A stretch of DNA of 64,000 bases from Cryptomeria japonica. Its lineage: Eukaryota > Streptophyta > Pinopsida > Cupressales > Cupressaceae. Position 1 is the first letter of the stretch; the number at the start of each line of letters is the position of its first letter. A program made the translations under genes and the position numbers. The DNA is taken from NCBI RefSeq assembly GCF_030272615.1, contig NC_081411.1, positions 180,320,977-180,384,976 of the forward strand, given 5' to 3'. The notes beneath the pieces were generated by a model. That model saw only the letters and a program-made list of their open reading frames with translations, was not told the origin of the DNA and ran no database searches. This document shows, piece after piece, positions 11,421 to 21,990 of this stretch.

Positions 11421-14127
11421 CAAACACCAAAAAGATCATTTTTTTTTTTAACCAATAACATGTTTGAATGTTGAAAATGTCACACAGGTTGCGATTTTGA
11501 CACTGTTTTGGTGCGTTTGGCATTATTTTGGCGCTATTCCCCCTGTTTCAGTGCTTTTCCCTTCTCTGTCTTTCCCTTTCTTTTAATACGTTTGTGTTAA
11601 ATAGTGCCTCTGTTCAAACGCAGACTAGCGCTATTGTAACAAAACGTTGTACAAATCACCTTGTAACCAAAAAAAAATAAAAAAATTTAGGCTTGTAGAA
11701 GCCCACCAAATAGGCAGATTTTACTAACTATTTTTTCTCTTTTGTGCAGATTTAAATTAGATTAAAGAGTAGATTTATATTTTTTACTAACTTGTTTTTG
11801 AAGTTGGTTTTAAAAATGAATTCACTTTTTATTTTGGTTTAAAATTAACTTCACATTTCAAATTTGGGCTTTTGAAAAAGAATCACACATTTGTTTGGGG
11901 CTCTTAAAAAAAAATTTCATTGTTCAAAGGTAAAAAGAACCACAAACTTATACAAAAACAACTTTTTTTTTTTTTTTTTGCAAGTTAGGAAACAAACTTC
12001 GTTTTGGTGCTTAAAATCAACAAGGCAAATTTTATTTCTTGCATCAAGATAAAACTCACAATCCACACTTCCATTTTTGGTGCAAATAAAATTCACAATC
12101 AACTTGTCTCATTTTTAAAGCAATCTTACTTCATGCAAACGTGTTTTTCATTAAGTTGACCAGGATTTTCAAATTCTAGTTTACTCAAACAATTGCCTTT
12201 GAAAATTAAAAAGAACACCATGATTGTTGGAGCAACATCTCCAAATAGTTAGATCACATTGCAATGATGGATTAAAAAGAACAAGTGAATTTCATGTTTG
12301 GCACGCTTGTGCACAAAAGTCAGTCGAGTGGACCTACTTCTAACACACACTATCCTCTCCCTTGGCTCTCGTGGTCCTAGGTGCAAGAGAAAAGTGTTAG
12401 TAACACTCAAAATTTTATTTTTTTAAGAGAGGCCTGCCAAGGGATCGATACTCTTGGGAACGACCTCGAGCGATAAATCTTTCGAGCCGCTATAGAAATC
12501 AGGTGAGAGCGAAAGCTGTAGCCTTGGGTATAGCTGTTCCTACAGTGTAACTGGCCGAAAGGACAAATGGGCCCCACCACCAGTTACAAGGCTCTTAAGT
12601 GAGTCACTGCAGAATGAACTTATGTCCAAAGCCATCGAACATGACTAAACACCTTTAAGTAGTAGCTCACCCGTTCTATTGATTGAGGATATTTGAGATA
12701 CAATTTAGTGCAAGAGCATAGAAGGTTTTGCTCCCAAGATACTCACCATACATATTTCCTTGAGTAGAAACATAGCTTTTTGAAAAGTCACTTGTGACTT
12801 GATAAAAGTGGTGACTCCCCCATCATAGGGATCATCTATTTGTTATGCTCGTGCAAGACTTAGTATATCACATCCTTACCTGCCACGGCGGGATTCATAA
12901 GGTATGTAGTACCAAAGTCGAAGAAATATCAAGATGTGGGCTAAATTTATCACAACTGGCCACTTGACCTTAGGGATAAAAAGTGTTTGAAGTGTGTTCG
13001 TTTTACAGACCTAGTGCAAATTGAGCCGACTTCAGGCTTTGGAAATACACCTTAAAATAAATCTAAAGGAAGGGTCAAAAACAAGTCCAAGGATTGGGTT
13101 GATCTAGACCCATACTCATTTGTGCCTTTGAGGCTACAATCTTGTGTTTGTGTGCTTGCTTTGTTTTCTTGTCAAGGAAAAATCAGAAAATCAAATCCCA
13201 AAAACAAAGTATTCATCCAACATCTGTCAACACAACTAAAAATACCATAAACAAAGTGCAAAACAACAAAGAATCACATTTTATGACCATTCTTCACATC
13301 TTGCGAAAGAAGAAGTGTCATCAGAATATCACCTTGAAAAGGAGACCACTAAGCTCAAAGGCTTTGATCAAAAGGAGGAAATTCTTCTATATCAATCGAC
13401 AAATCTTTGTCTCACATAGAGTCTTTCTACATCGCATGCGTCTCTATCTTCAAGGTAAAACAAACGAGTTTGATTCAGAATCATTGAACCACAGAGCTTT
13501 TATGCAATATAGAGCTCTAAGTTATCACAAAAATCAAGGAGGAAAGATTAATCCCAATTTCTTCCCAAACATCTGTATCACCTACAACACAGCTCGAGAA
13601 GTGCCACCAACGCCCGAAAGGGAAGAGATAGAGTTTGTCCCATTTGTGACACAAAGTTTTTATTGAAAGATTGAAGTTGAAAACATTTTCATCCATCATC
13701 TCACTCATACATCATCACTCCATCATCAATCCATCCCAAAACTCTCAAAACATTAAGAGGTTCTTGTCCCACGATTCCTTTTTAGATATTGCTTGAAATC
13801 AAAACACATCACATCACTTTTTAGATTGTTTCTACATCTAGGATAAGCTCATCCTAAGAGACACATCTACGCAGGTTAAAACTAGTTCATGAGTGAATCC
13901 TCTCATTACTAGGTAGTCAAAATCTGTAACACATCTCAGATTTCTCTACACCTTATCACATCCAAACTCATCAAAACAAACAAGCAATTCAAAGAAGGAA
14001 TTTCGGTTACATCTACCTTAAAGTGCTAGAGATCCACATACAACACAAATCACCAATCATCAATCTTTCATTTCATCACCAACTCATCATCATCTTCAAT
14101 CAACTTCAAAACAAACTTGCAAACAAA
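11421..14127 (+). other. Tat1 leader (5' untranslated region)
   Basis: About 2.7 kb between primer site and gag. It holds homopolymer runs (A or T at 11669-11686, 11960-11980), a more GC-rich block at 12430-12600, and a CAGGTGAG word at 12499-12506 that resembles a splice donor. A 174-codon frame lies at 13142-13666. Nothing else recognisable. Confidence 0.7.
13142..13666 (+). CDS. Possible small basic leader protein in Tat1
   Basis: A 174-codon frame upstream of gag. The product is Lys/Arg/His-rich with no membrane segment or domain I recognise; it ends about 460 bp before the gag start. Some Tat/Ogre-type elements have an extra ORF before gag, so position is suggestive, but a frame of this length could arise by chance in A-rich leader sequence, and several of its codons reflect simple A-rich words. 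No second family member in the window covers this part, so conservation cannot be tested here. Confidence 0.25.
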   Translation: MCLCACFVFLSRKNQKIKSQKQSIHPTSVNTTKNTINKVQNNKESHFMTILHILRKKKCHQNITLKRRPLSSKALIKRRKFFYINRQIFVSHRVFLHRMRLYLQGKTNEFDSESLNHRAFMQYRALSYHKNQGGKINPNFFPNICITYNTAREVPPTPEREEIEFVPFVTQSFY

Positions 14128-17100
14128 ATGGCTCAAACCCGATCGCGATCAAGGCAACAAGAAATAGAAATTGAGGAAGAAGAGGACAATCTCAATGAAT
14201 TTCAAGAAGCACTTGGAGGAAATGTAAATGATGAAAACCCAAGTACTCCTACTCCGTCAACAATCGAAAGGGTTCAGCATAACCCTCATTTTAACAGATT
14301 ATTTGATGAAATACTAAGGAGCAATGCGGATGCTCACTTTTTAAGACTCGCTCAAGAAGGAGCCAAACTCCCCTCTGACTTTGATCTTGCCCAATTAAGA
14401 CAAGCATCAGAAAGACAAAGTCGCCATGAGGAAGAAAGGCGTAGAGATCCCATCAGATATAACATCCCTCGAGGTAACCCACCACCTCCTCCTCCTAATG
14501 AAATGGAGATGTTGCGGCAACAAGTCGAGAATCTCGCCCAACAACTTCATAGTGGTGTTAAGACCAATCAATTCTCACTTAATGACATCTGTCCCTATCC
14601 GTTTGATAGGAATCTTTATATGCCACCCTTTCCATGCGGGTTCGAAACACCAAAATTCGAAAAATATAGAGGAAAGGGAGATCCCCGCGATCATGTCCGA
14701 GAATTTCATTCCGCTTGTCTCGAAGTTGCATATGAAGACACATACTTAATGCGCCTTTTTCCCCAAAGCTTGGGAGGAACAACCACATCATGGTTTTCCC
14801 GACTTCCAGGTGGCATTAGAACATTTGAGGAACTCATCCAAAAGTTCCTATCTCATTACTCTTATAATATTGAACGCGACATCACCATGGCTGATCTATG
14901 CAACACCAAACAAAAACCAGGTGAATTATTCTCAGTATTCCTGCAACGATGGCGCCAAATGTCTAGCAGACGTTCTCTTCAGTTACCTGAACGAGAACTA
15001 GTGGAAATTTTCATTTCCAACTTAAACGAAGAAATGGAATTTCACCTGGATGTCAAAGATACCGATTCTTTTAACGATATGATCACCAAAGGTATAAAGT
15101 GTGAACGGGCACTCATCAAAAAAGGACTCATCAAAATCTTTAATGAACCCAAAGATGGTCCTCGCCCGCGCTTCAATAGTGATAAACCAAACTTCTGGAA
15201 CAAGAATAAGAATATCGTCAACGATGGGGTTGTGGATGCTCGGACTGTCCAAAATGCACAACCTGTGGTTCGGTTTGCAGGACAAAATCCTCCACCTCAA
15301 AATAACACAAATGTTCCTCTTAATCAAGGTCGCATCACATCTCATGATGAACCAAGACCTCGTCCACAAAAACAAAAACGCACATACACTCCCTTAGGGG
15401 AACCCATTGAAACAGTGATGCGACAACTCATTTCTCAGAATTTGATCACTTTACCTAAGTTATCAAATTATGAGCCTCAAGTCAAACCAGCATGGTGGAG
15501 AGATACTGAACATTGTGAGTTCCATCAAGGAAGAGGACATAAGACAAGTAATTGTCATCGATTGAAAGATCTCATTCAGGATCTTATTGACCGAGGAGAA
15601 ATTGAAATTGAAGGACATGACCCAAAAACAACCAATAATGATCATCAGATGTTCAAGAATCCACTTCCATCGCAAGATCAAAGGGGTCCTTCGACGTCTA
15701 GACGAGGTCCTGATACCACTGATTATATGCAAGCTGCGTATAATTACACTGTCAATCACCTGTATGATGCTAGTGAACAAATTGCAACCATAACCTTCAA
15801 AAATCCCACCTCAAATTGCAATGTTGTTACGCGTCGCGACAAAGTTACCATCAAGGCAGCTCCACAAGGCACCACCTCCATCCCAAAGCAGTACAATCTT
15901 GTGGAACAATTAGATAAAACGCCTGCGCTCATTTCCATTTTAGAGCTATTACGCCTATCACCATCTCATAAAACAATCTTGGATCAAGCACTCCAAGAAG
16001 CGTCAGTCCCTGCAAACCTGAACACGGACCAATTTCAAGCCATGGTTGGAAATCTAAAGTCATCACCTTGTCTCACTTTTTCTGAAAGTGACAACTCTTC
16101 TTTCCAACAACCTCATAATGCTTCGCTACACATTGAAGGCTTTGTCAACCAACACAGGATCAAGCGAGTCTTGATTGATAATGGAGCAGGCCTAAACATT
16201 TGTACACTACAGTTGGTCACAGCATTGGGATATGCAATAGAATCAGTGGATCCTCGCAAGAAGATCACCATCAAGGCCTATGATGATGCAGAGCGTTCAT
16301 CCAAAGGAGCTGTGGTACTACCAATCCGAGTAGGCCCTGTGGTAAAGCACATCATCTGTCAGGTTCTGGACCTTCCTCTGCCATATAATCTATTATTAGG
16401 GAGACCTTGGATACATGCCATGCAAGCCGTTCCATCTACCTACCATCAATGTATCAAGTTCCCACATAACGGTGTAGAGATCACAATCCTGGGCGATGCA
16501 AATCCCTTTGCATTTTGCCATAATATCAGCCATCAACCAGAAATTACTGTTCCTAATAATAGGGAAGCCATTTCCTCCACATCATATGTAAATCCCGCCT
16601 CTCTCGCCAGTTCAAACACTCCTATACCCAAGCAAGAAAAGCTTAAAATGAAAGTCGCAGAGGAAGGTCCCGGGGAATATAACTTAAGTCAGCTCTTTTG
16701 TGTGGGACAAATGCCCACTTCTCCTAGAACACATGGTAAACCACAACAGTTACTCCAGCAACGACTAATCACGCCAGCATGTGCCTTAACGCCTTTCATC
16801 CTTGGAAAGAGTCAAGAGGAAGAAACACAAGATGAGGACGTAGCGGACTGGATCTATAAAGATCCCATCACCACTGACAAACCGCAAGTTACACTTCCTA
16901 CGGAACAATATGGCAAAGGCCTCCTCATTATGCAAAGAATGGGATATGATGGTCAGAGTGCTTTGGGATACTGCAAACAAGGACGACACGAACCTCTACT
17001 ACCAGAATTCAAGCCCAAAGGTAATACAGGCCTAGGCTTTGAAAAAGAGATCCTTCCTAAACTCAGATTCAAAGGAAAACCCAGCAAACCATTTTGCCCA

Positions 17101-20100
17101 CCTACTGCAAAGAGGACACCTTTCATAATCAAAGCACCATCAAACACTATCCCCACTGCCCCATCAAGGCTCACAAACCCACCGCAACCATCACCAATGT
17201 CACTCATCCCATCAAACGAACCAGTAATCCTATCAGCAACACCATTTGTAGCAGCAACTATATTGGAACCCGCAGCAGCATCTATGGCACCAGTAGTTCC
17301 AGCAGAAGCCACTGAGTCACCATTACCGATACTTCCAGTGACAAATCCATTAAACCCCATCACAATTCCTGCAGCACCGATCACTACAAGGATACATAAA
17401 CCAATCACACCTGCCGTGTTTAACTCCAAAGACATCCCAGTATGGTATAGCAATCGGATGCTGGAGAGTGATTCAGAGACCGACTCACATGAGTGGGAAT
17501 TCGATTCAGTGCAACTTAACACTTCAGATGAGGAAGACACATCACCACCTCCACCCCGCAAAGACATCCCTGTTTACGGAGAAGCACAGATAAAGACCAC
17601 TTGGGTACCTGAGCTGGAAACATCTTCCACAGACCCTACGTCTCATCCTACGCCTGATTCTGACAGGGAGAGTACCATCAAGGACCTTCACCACACTGTC
17701 TTAACCCTCACTGATACCTCTAACGAACTTAATCTAATCGATGAAGTAATGCCCATTATCCACCCTGAACTCATTGAATGGAACCAACCAAATCCCCCAT
17801 GTCTTGACCTCTTCCAGAACGATGAGGCTATCATTGACTTTTTGGAATTAAGGGATAATCTACCAAGCGGGGATCACAAAGCTGGATTCACCATTGAACT
17901 TAATAGCGCAGCATACTTCGGGGCGGATGCCAAACCCTTCAGCTGCAAAAATATAACATTAAAACATGGATCTTCCAGTGAAAACCACACTGTGGCACTG
18001 TTTGATCCAACAAAAGTAAAAAGAAAGAGCGTATCCAACGGTGAAAACCTCTCTGAGGCGCCTGAGGATGAAGGGTTTGACATTCTCCCTGCTAATACAC
18101 AACAGGAACGATCAACGATCCTCATTGAGGAGACCAAAGAATACAATGTGGGGACTCCTGAAAACCCTCATATCATACATCTGGCATCTCTTCTCACTCC
18201 AGAGGAACAGCCTAAATTTATAGAGTTCTTCCAGAAGCGTCAGATCAACTTTGCATGGTCATATGCAGACATGCCTGGGCTTGATCCTGATTTAGTCATG
18301 CATCATCTCACAGTAGCAAAAGGAGCCAAACCTGTCAAGCAGAAGCTTCGTAAGATGCATCCTCAGATTGCCGTGCTAGTCAAAACAGAACTCAAGAAAC
18401 TCCTGGATGTTGGTTTCATTAGACCAATTGATTATGCAGAATGGATCTCCAACATTGTACCAGTTGGCAAACCAAAAGGGGGCATCCGCATTTGTACAGA
18501 CTTCAGAGATCTGAATAAGGCATGTCCTAAGGATGACTTCCCTCTACCAAATATCGACATCATAGTAGATTTGACAGCAGGACATGCCATGCTTTCACTC
18601 ATGGATGGCTTTTCAGGATACAATCAAATAAAGATCGCACCAGAGGACCAACATAAGACAGCCTTCACATGTCCATGGGGCACATATTGCTGGAATGTAA
18701 TGCCTTTTGGTCTAAAAAATGCAGGAGCGACTTATCAAAGAGCAATGACTACCATCTTCCATGACATGATGCATACTATGATGGAAGATTATGTGGATGA
18801 CTTACTAGCAAAATCACTCACTAGAGATGGGCATCTCCACATCTTAGATAAAATCTTTGATAGACTGGAACAATACCATGTTCGACTCAACCCAAAGAAA
18901 TGTGTCTTTGGAGTGACCTCCGGGAAGCTTCTAGGATACATTGTCTCAAGCAAAGGCATTGAGGTTGACCCAGCAAAGGTAAAAGCAATCATGGACATGC
19001 CACCTCCAAAGAATATCAGTCAGCTAAGAACACTACAAGGACGGCTTCAATCCATCCGCAGATTCATTGCACAATTGGCTGATAAGTGTCACCCATTCAC
19101 ACACCTGCTACACAAGAACATCCGCTTTCAGTGGGATGCCCGATGCCAGCAAGCATTTCAGGCGCTTAAAGACTATCTCATGAATCCACCATTGTTGATG
19201 CCACCAGATCCAAGTAGACCGTTGTTACTTTATATTTCAGCAACAAGTACAACATTAGGTGTATTATTGGCACAACATAATGCAGAAGGCAAAGAGTGTG
19301 CTATATACTACATCTCTCGTACACTGGTTGGCTATGAACTCAATTACACACCTATTGAGCGAGCTTGCCTAGCAGTAATCCTGGTAGCCACTAAATTGCG
19401 GCACTATCTGTTGACACACAAGGTACAACTCATCGCAAAGATTGATCCACTCAAGTACTTACTCAGCAAAGCAGCATTGACAGGTCATTTGGCCAAATGG
19501 GTAATGATTCTAAGTGAATTTGATATTGAGTATGTGGACCGTAAGGCTATCAAAGGGCAAGTTATTGCAGATCAGTTGGCCAATGCACCACTCATAGGCG
19601 ATCATCCTCTCATTTCCAATTTTCCAGATGAAGAGATATTCATGATCACAGAAGCACAGCCATGGAAACTATATTTTGATGGTTCATACACTAGGCATGG
19701 CTCGGGGGCAGGCATTCTGTTTATCACACCTCAAGGTGATAGCATCCCGAAGTCTTACAGGCTCACATTTCCATGCACAAACAACATAGCAGAGTATGAG
19801 GCTTTGATCACAGGACTTAGGCTAGCCATACAATGGAAACTAAAAGAACTACAAGTATATGGCGACTCACAACTGGTCATTCGACAAGCAACAGATGAGT
19901 ATCAGACCAAAGATGATAAACTCATGCCATATAAGCAAATGGTGGACAATCTAAAGACATCATTTACTACTATCACTTTTGAGCAGATACCAAGAGAGCA
20001 GAATCGAGCTGCTGACGCCATGGCTACCATCGCATCTTTACTAGATCTTCCACAGAATTCAACACGCTACGAGTTCTTGGTAGAACAGCTTTGGATTCCC

Positions 20101-21414
20101 GCTTATGATATCCCGAAATCTGAAATGATATGTCACCTTGTCGGTTCTGAATCCCCATGGTATGGTGAGTTCTACACCTATCTCCGCGATCACACCCTTC
20201 CTCCCGACCAATCAAATAACCAACGAAAAACCTTCATTCGCCAAACTGCTCGATATACCATTATTGCTGAAACCCTATACCGACGTAGTCTTGATGGTAC
20301 TCTCCTTCGATGTCTGGAACAAGATGAGATAACAAAGGCTTTGGAAGAGGTACATGAAGGAATTTGCGGGACTCACTCAAGTGGTCCATCACTAGCCAAG
20401 AAGATCATGCGAGCTGGATACTATTGGCCCTCTATGGAAAAGGATTCCTACTACTTTGTCAGGAAGTGCAAGAAATGTCAAGTTCACGGTGACCTGATAC
20501 ATGCACCAGCACAAGAACTGCAACCAATCACAACACCATGGCCTTTTTGTCAATGGGGCCTTGACCTTGTGGGTAAAATCCATCCATCTTCATCCAATGG
20601 CCATAAATTCATTATTACCGCCACTGAATATTTCACCAAGTGGATCGAAGTTGTTCCACTTACCCAAGTCACCGGCAAGCAGATCGCCTCATTCATCCTC
20701 AACTACATCATCTGCCGGTATGGTGTGCCCATGTCCATTGTCACAGATAACGGTCTTCCTTTCAAAAATCAGGATGTCCGTGAGCTTTGTGAGAAATTTC
20801 ATATCCAACACCGCTTTTCCACTCCCTATTACCCACAAGGCAATGGTCAGGCCGAAGCATCCAATAAAAACATATTGAGAATCCTAAAGAAGACAGTCAA
20901 TGATGCCGGTCGTGATTGGCATGTTCAACTAAATCCAGCGCTATGGGCATATCGAACTAGCATTCGGACCCCTACAGGTGCAACTCCTTATTCATTGGTC
21001 TATGGTGCTGAAGCTATCTTACCTATTGAGGTCGAGATACCATCCTTACGAGTTTCATTGCACAATCTCATCGATGATGAAGCATACAGAGTATCCCGTC
21101 TTCAAGACTTAGAGTTACTAGATGAGAAGCGACAAGCTGCATACAATCACCTCAAAGCCTATCAGCAGCGCATGAGTAGAAGCTACAATCACCGAGTTAG
21201 ATCTCGTAAATTTGAGGTAGGTGATCTTGTTCTACGAGAAAATCCTCGCAACCAACCAAACAGAGAACATCAAGGCAAGTTTGAATCAAACTGGTTGGGC
21301 CCATATGTTGTCACTGCTGTATTCGGGTCCGGGGCATATCAGTTGGCTACATCAGACGGAGAACCGCTCGCAGATCCAATCAATAGCATGCACCTCAAAC
21401 GGTTTTATACCTAA
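14128..21414 (+). CDS. gag-pol: Tat1 gag-pol polyprotein (gag, PR, G-patch-like, RT, two RNase H, IN)
   Basis: An unbroken frame of 2428 codons. I choose the ATG at 14128 (context aacaaaATGGCT, start MAQTRSRSR) over one 35 codons upstream, whose product start looks like translated leader. Domains, by residue: gag core about 165-310; knuckle variant C463-x2-H-x4-H-x4-C476; protease with LIDNGAG, Asp684; G-patch-like 928-972; Pro/Thr/Ala-rich and acidic linker to about 1200; RT about 1430-1610 with YVDD at 1555-1558; first RNase H from about 1700, where the usual first Asp is missing (YISATSTTLG); second RNase H about 1845-1975 with FDGS (Asp1851) and GDSQL; integrase with HHCC finger and D2146, D2207, E2243 (35 residues between the last two); GPYVV motif near the C-terminus and no chromodomain. 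It would build particles, copy RNA to DNA and integrate it. Gag and pol share one frame, so gag excess must come from processing or other control. Confidence 0.95.
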   Translation: MAQTRSRSRQQEIEIEEEEDNLNEFQEALGGNVNDENPSTPTPSTIERVQHNPHFNRLFDEILRSNADAHFLRLAQEGAKLPSDFDLAQLRQASERQSRHEEERRRDPIRYNIPRGNPPPPPPNEMEMLRQQVENLAQQLHSGVKTNQFSLNDICPYPFDRNLYMPPFPCGFETPKFEKYRGKGDPRDHVREFHSACLEVAYEDTYLMRLFPQSLGGTTTSWFSRLPGGIRTFEELIQKFLSHYSYNIERDITMADLCNTKQKPGELFSVFLQRWRQMSSRRSLQLPERELVEIFISNLNEEMEFHLDVKDTDSFNDMITKGIKCERALIKKGLIKIFNEPKDGPRPRFNSDKPNFWNKNKNIVNDGVVDARTVQNAQPVVRFAGQNPPPQNNTNVPLNQGRITSHDEPRPRPQKQKRTYTPLGEPIETVMRQLISQNLITLPKLSNYEPQVKPAWWRDTEHCEFHQGRGHKTSNCHRLKDLIQDLIDRGEIEIEGHDPKTTNNDHQMFKNPLPSQDQRGPSTSRRGPDTTDYMQAAYNYTVNHLYDASEQIATITFKNPTSNCNVVTRRDKVTIKAAPQGTTSIPKQYNLVEQLDKTPALISILELLRLSPSHKTILDQALQEASVPANLNTDQFQAMVGNLKSSPCLTFSESDNSSFQQPHNASLHIEGFVNQHRIKRVLIDNGAGLNICTLQLVTALGYAIESVDPRKKITIKAYDDAERSSKGAVVLPIRVGPVVKHIICQVLDLPLPYNLLLGRPWIHAMQAVPSTYHQCIKFPHNGVEITILGDANPFAFCHNISHQPEITVPNNREAISSTSYVNPASLASSNTPIPKQEKLKMKVAEEGPGEYNLSQLFCVGQMPTSPRTHGKPQQLLQQRLITPACALTPFILGKSQEEETQDEDVADWIYKDPITTDKPQVTLPTEQYGKGLLIMQRMGYDGQSALGYCKQGRHEPLLPEFKPKGNTGLGFEKEILPKLRFKGKPSKPFCPPTAKRTPFIIKAPSNTIPTAPSRLTNPPQPSPMSLIPSNEPVILSATPFVAATILEPAAASMAPVVPAEATESPLPILPVTNPLNPITIPAAPITTRIHKPITPAVFNSKDIPVWYSNRMLESDSETDSHEWEFDSVQLNTSDEEDTSPPPPRKDIPVYGEAQIKTTWVPELETSSTDPTSHPTPDSDRESTIKDLHHTVLTLTDTSNELNLIDEVMPIIHPELIEWNQPNPPCLDLFQNDEAIIDFLELRDNLPSGDHKAGFTIELNSAAYFGADAKPFSCKNITLKHGSSSENHTVALFDPTKVKRKSVSNGENLSEAPEDEGFDILPANTQQERSTILIEETKEYNVGTPENPHIIHLASLLTPEEQPKFIEFFQKRQINFAWSYADMPGLDPDLVMHHLTVAKGAKPVKQKLRKMHPQIAVLVKTELKKLLDVGFIRPIDYAEWISNIVPVGKPKGGIRICTDFRDLNKACPKDDFPLPNIDIIVDLTAGHAMLSLMDGFSGYNQIKIAPEDQHKTAFTCPWGTYCWNVMPFGLKNAGATYQRAMTTIFHDMMHTMMEDYVDDLLAKSLTRDGHLHILDKIFDRLEQYHVRLNPKKCVFGVTSGKLLGYIVSSKGIEVDPAKVKAIMDMPPPKNISQLRTLQGRLQSIRRFIAQLADKCHPFTHLLHKNIRFQWDARCQQAFQALKDYLMNPPLLMPPDPSRPLLLYISATSTTLGVLLAQHNAEGKECAIYYISRTLVGYELNYTPIERACLAVILVATKLRHYLLTHKVQLIAKIDPLKYLLSKAALTGHLAKWVMILSEFDIEYVDRKAIKGQVIADQLANAPLIGDHPLISNFPDEEIFMITEAQPWKLYFDGSYTRHGSGAGILFITPQGDSIPKSYRLTFPCTNNIAEYEALITGLRLAIQWKLKELQVYGDSQLVIRQATDEYQTKDDKLMPYKQMVDNLKTSFTTITFEQIPREQNRAADAMATIASLLDLPQNSTRYEFLVEQLWIPAYDIPKSEMICHLVGSESPWYGEFYTYLRDHTLPPDQSNNQRKTFIRQTARYTIIAETLYRRSLDGTLLRCLEQDEITKALEEVHEGICGTHSSGPSLAKKIMRAGYYWPSMEKDSYYFVRKCKKCQVHGDLIHAPAQELQPITTPWPFCQWGLDLVGKIHPSSSNGHKFIITATEYFTKWIEVVPLTQVTGKQIASFILNYIICRYGVPMSIVTDNGLPFKNQDVRELCEKFHIQHRFSTPYYPQGNGQAEASNKNILRILKKTVNDAGRDWHVQLNPALWAYRTSIRTPTGATPYSLVYGAEAILPIEVEIPSLRVSLHNLIDDEAYRVSRLQDLELLDEKRQAAYNHLKAYQQRMSRSYNHRVRSRKFEVGDLVLRENPRNQPNREHQGKFESNWLGPYVVTAVFGSGAYQLATSDGEPLADPINSMHLKRFYT

Positions 21415-21834
21415 GGTATACAGAGCATCAGGCTCCCCTACATATCAGAAAATATCAAAAACATTCAGAAAATGTCCTAAAGAAAATACAAAACCATTCA
21501 AAACAAAAAAAAAAGTAAAGAAAAATCATGCATCCAAACGGTGAACAACCACTCTGGTGGCACCTTGGGTAAGTGCGATGGTGAAAACCTGGCAATTGGG
21601 CACCACTCGTAAGGGCTATGGCTCCTCCATTATCTTTTTAGGCTCATTGCGATCACATTCATACATACACACATCCATCCATCTAACCATGGCTTGTTAT
21701 TTGATCTGTCATCCAAGAAAGTACTTCATGCGTCTAGCATCCCATTTTTTCATAAATCATGTCCAACTTGGGGGCAATGCCCTTACAATCTAGATGATGG
21801 AAGTGGATTCTACATTACTGGTGATTCATTGGCA
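21415..21834 (+). other. Start of Tat1 3' non-coding region
   Basis: No convincing frame. It contains a decayed copy of the tandem-repeat word (atcaaaaacattcagaaaatgtcc near 21450-21475) and an A-run near 21506-21516. Confidence 0.5.
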
Positions 21835-21990
21835 AAAACATTCAAAAATGTCTCGCAAAATACAAAAACATTCAAAAATGTCTCGCAAAATACAAAAACA
21901 TTCAAAAATGTCTCGCAAAATATCAAAAACATTCAAAAATGACTCACAAAATCCACAAACATTCAAAAACTATTACACAAAATCCAAAAA
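21835..21990 (+). repeat. 30-bp tandem repeats downstream of Tat1 pol
   Basis: The unit aaaaacattcaaaaatgtct plus cgcaaaatac is repeated with a 30-bp period, nearly perfectly three times (about 21835-21924), followed by two or three decayed units to about 21990. Tandem repeats after pol are a known habit of Tat/Ogre-type elements. There are no spacers, so it is not CRISPR-like. Confidence 0.9.

Noticed and set aside
16953-17567. 204-codon Gly/Ser-rich minus-strand frame
   Set aside because: It is the reverse shadow of the Pro/Thr/Ala-rich linker of Tat1 gag-pol, whose codon composition creates an open reverse frame.
14128-21414. Plant pararetrovirus (caulimovirus-type) insertion as source of the RT/RNase H protein
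   Set aside because: The element has LTRs, a target duplication and an integrase with complete D, D-35-E residues, which pararetroviruses lack.
21835-21990. CRISPR-like array
   Set aside because: 30-bp units are directly adjacent without unique spacers, in a plant retrotransposon 3' region.
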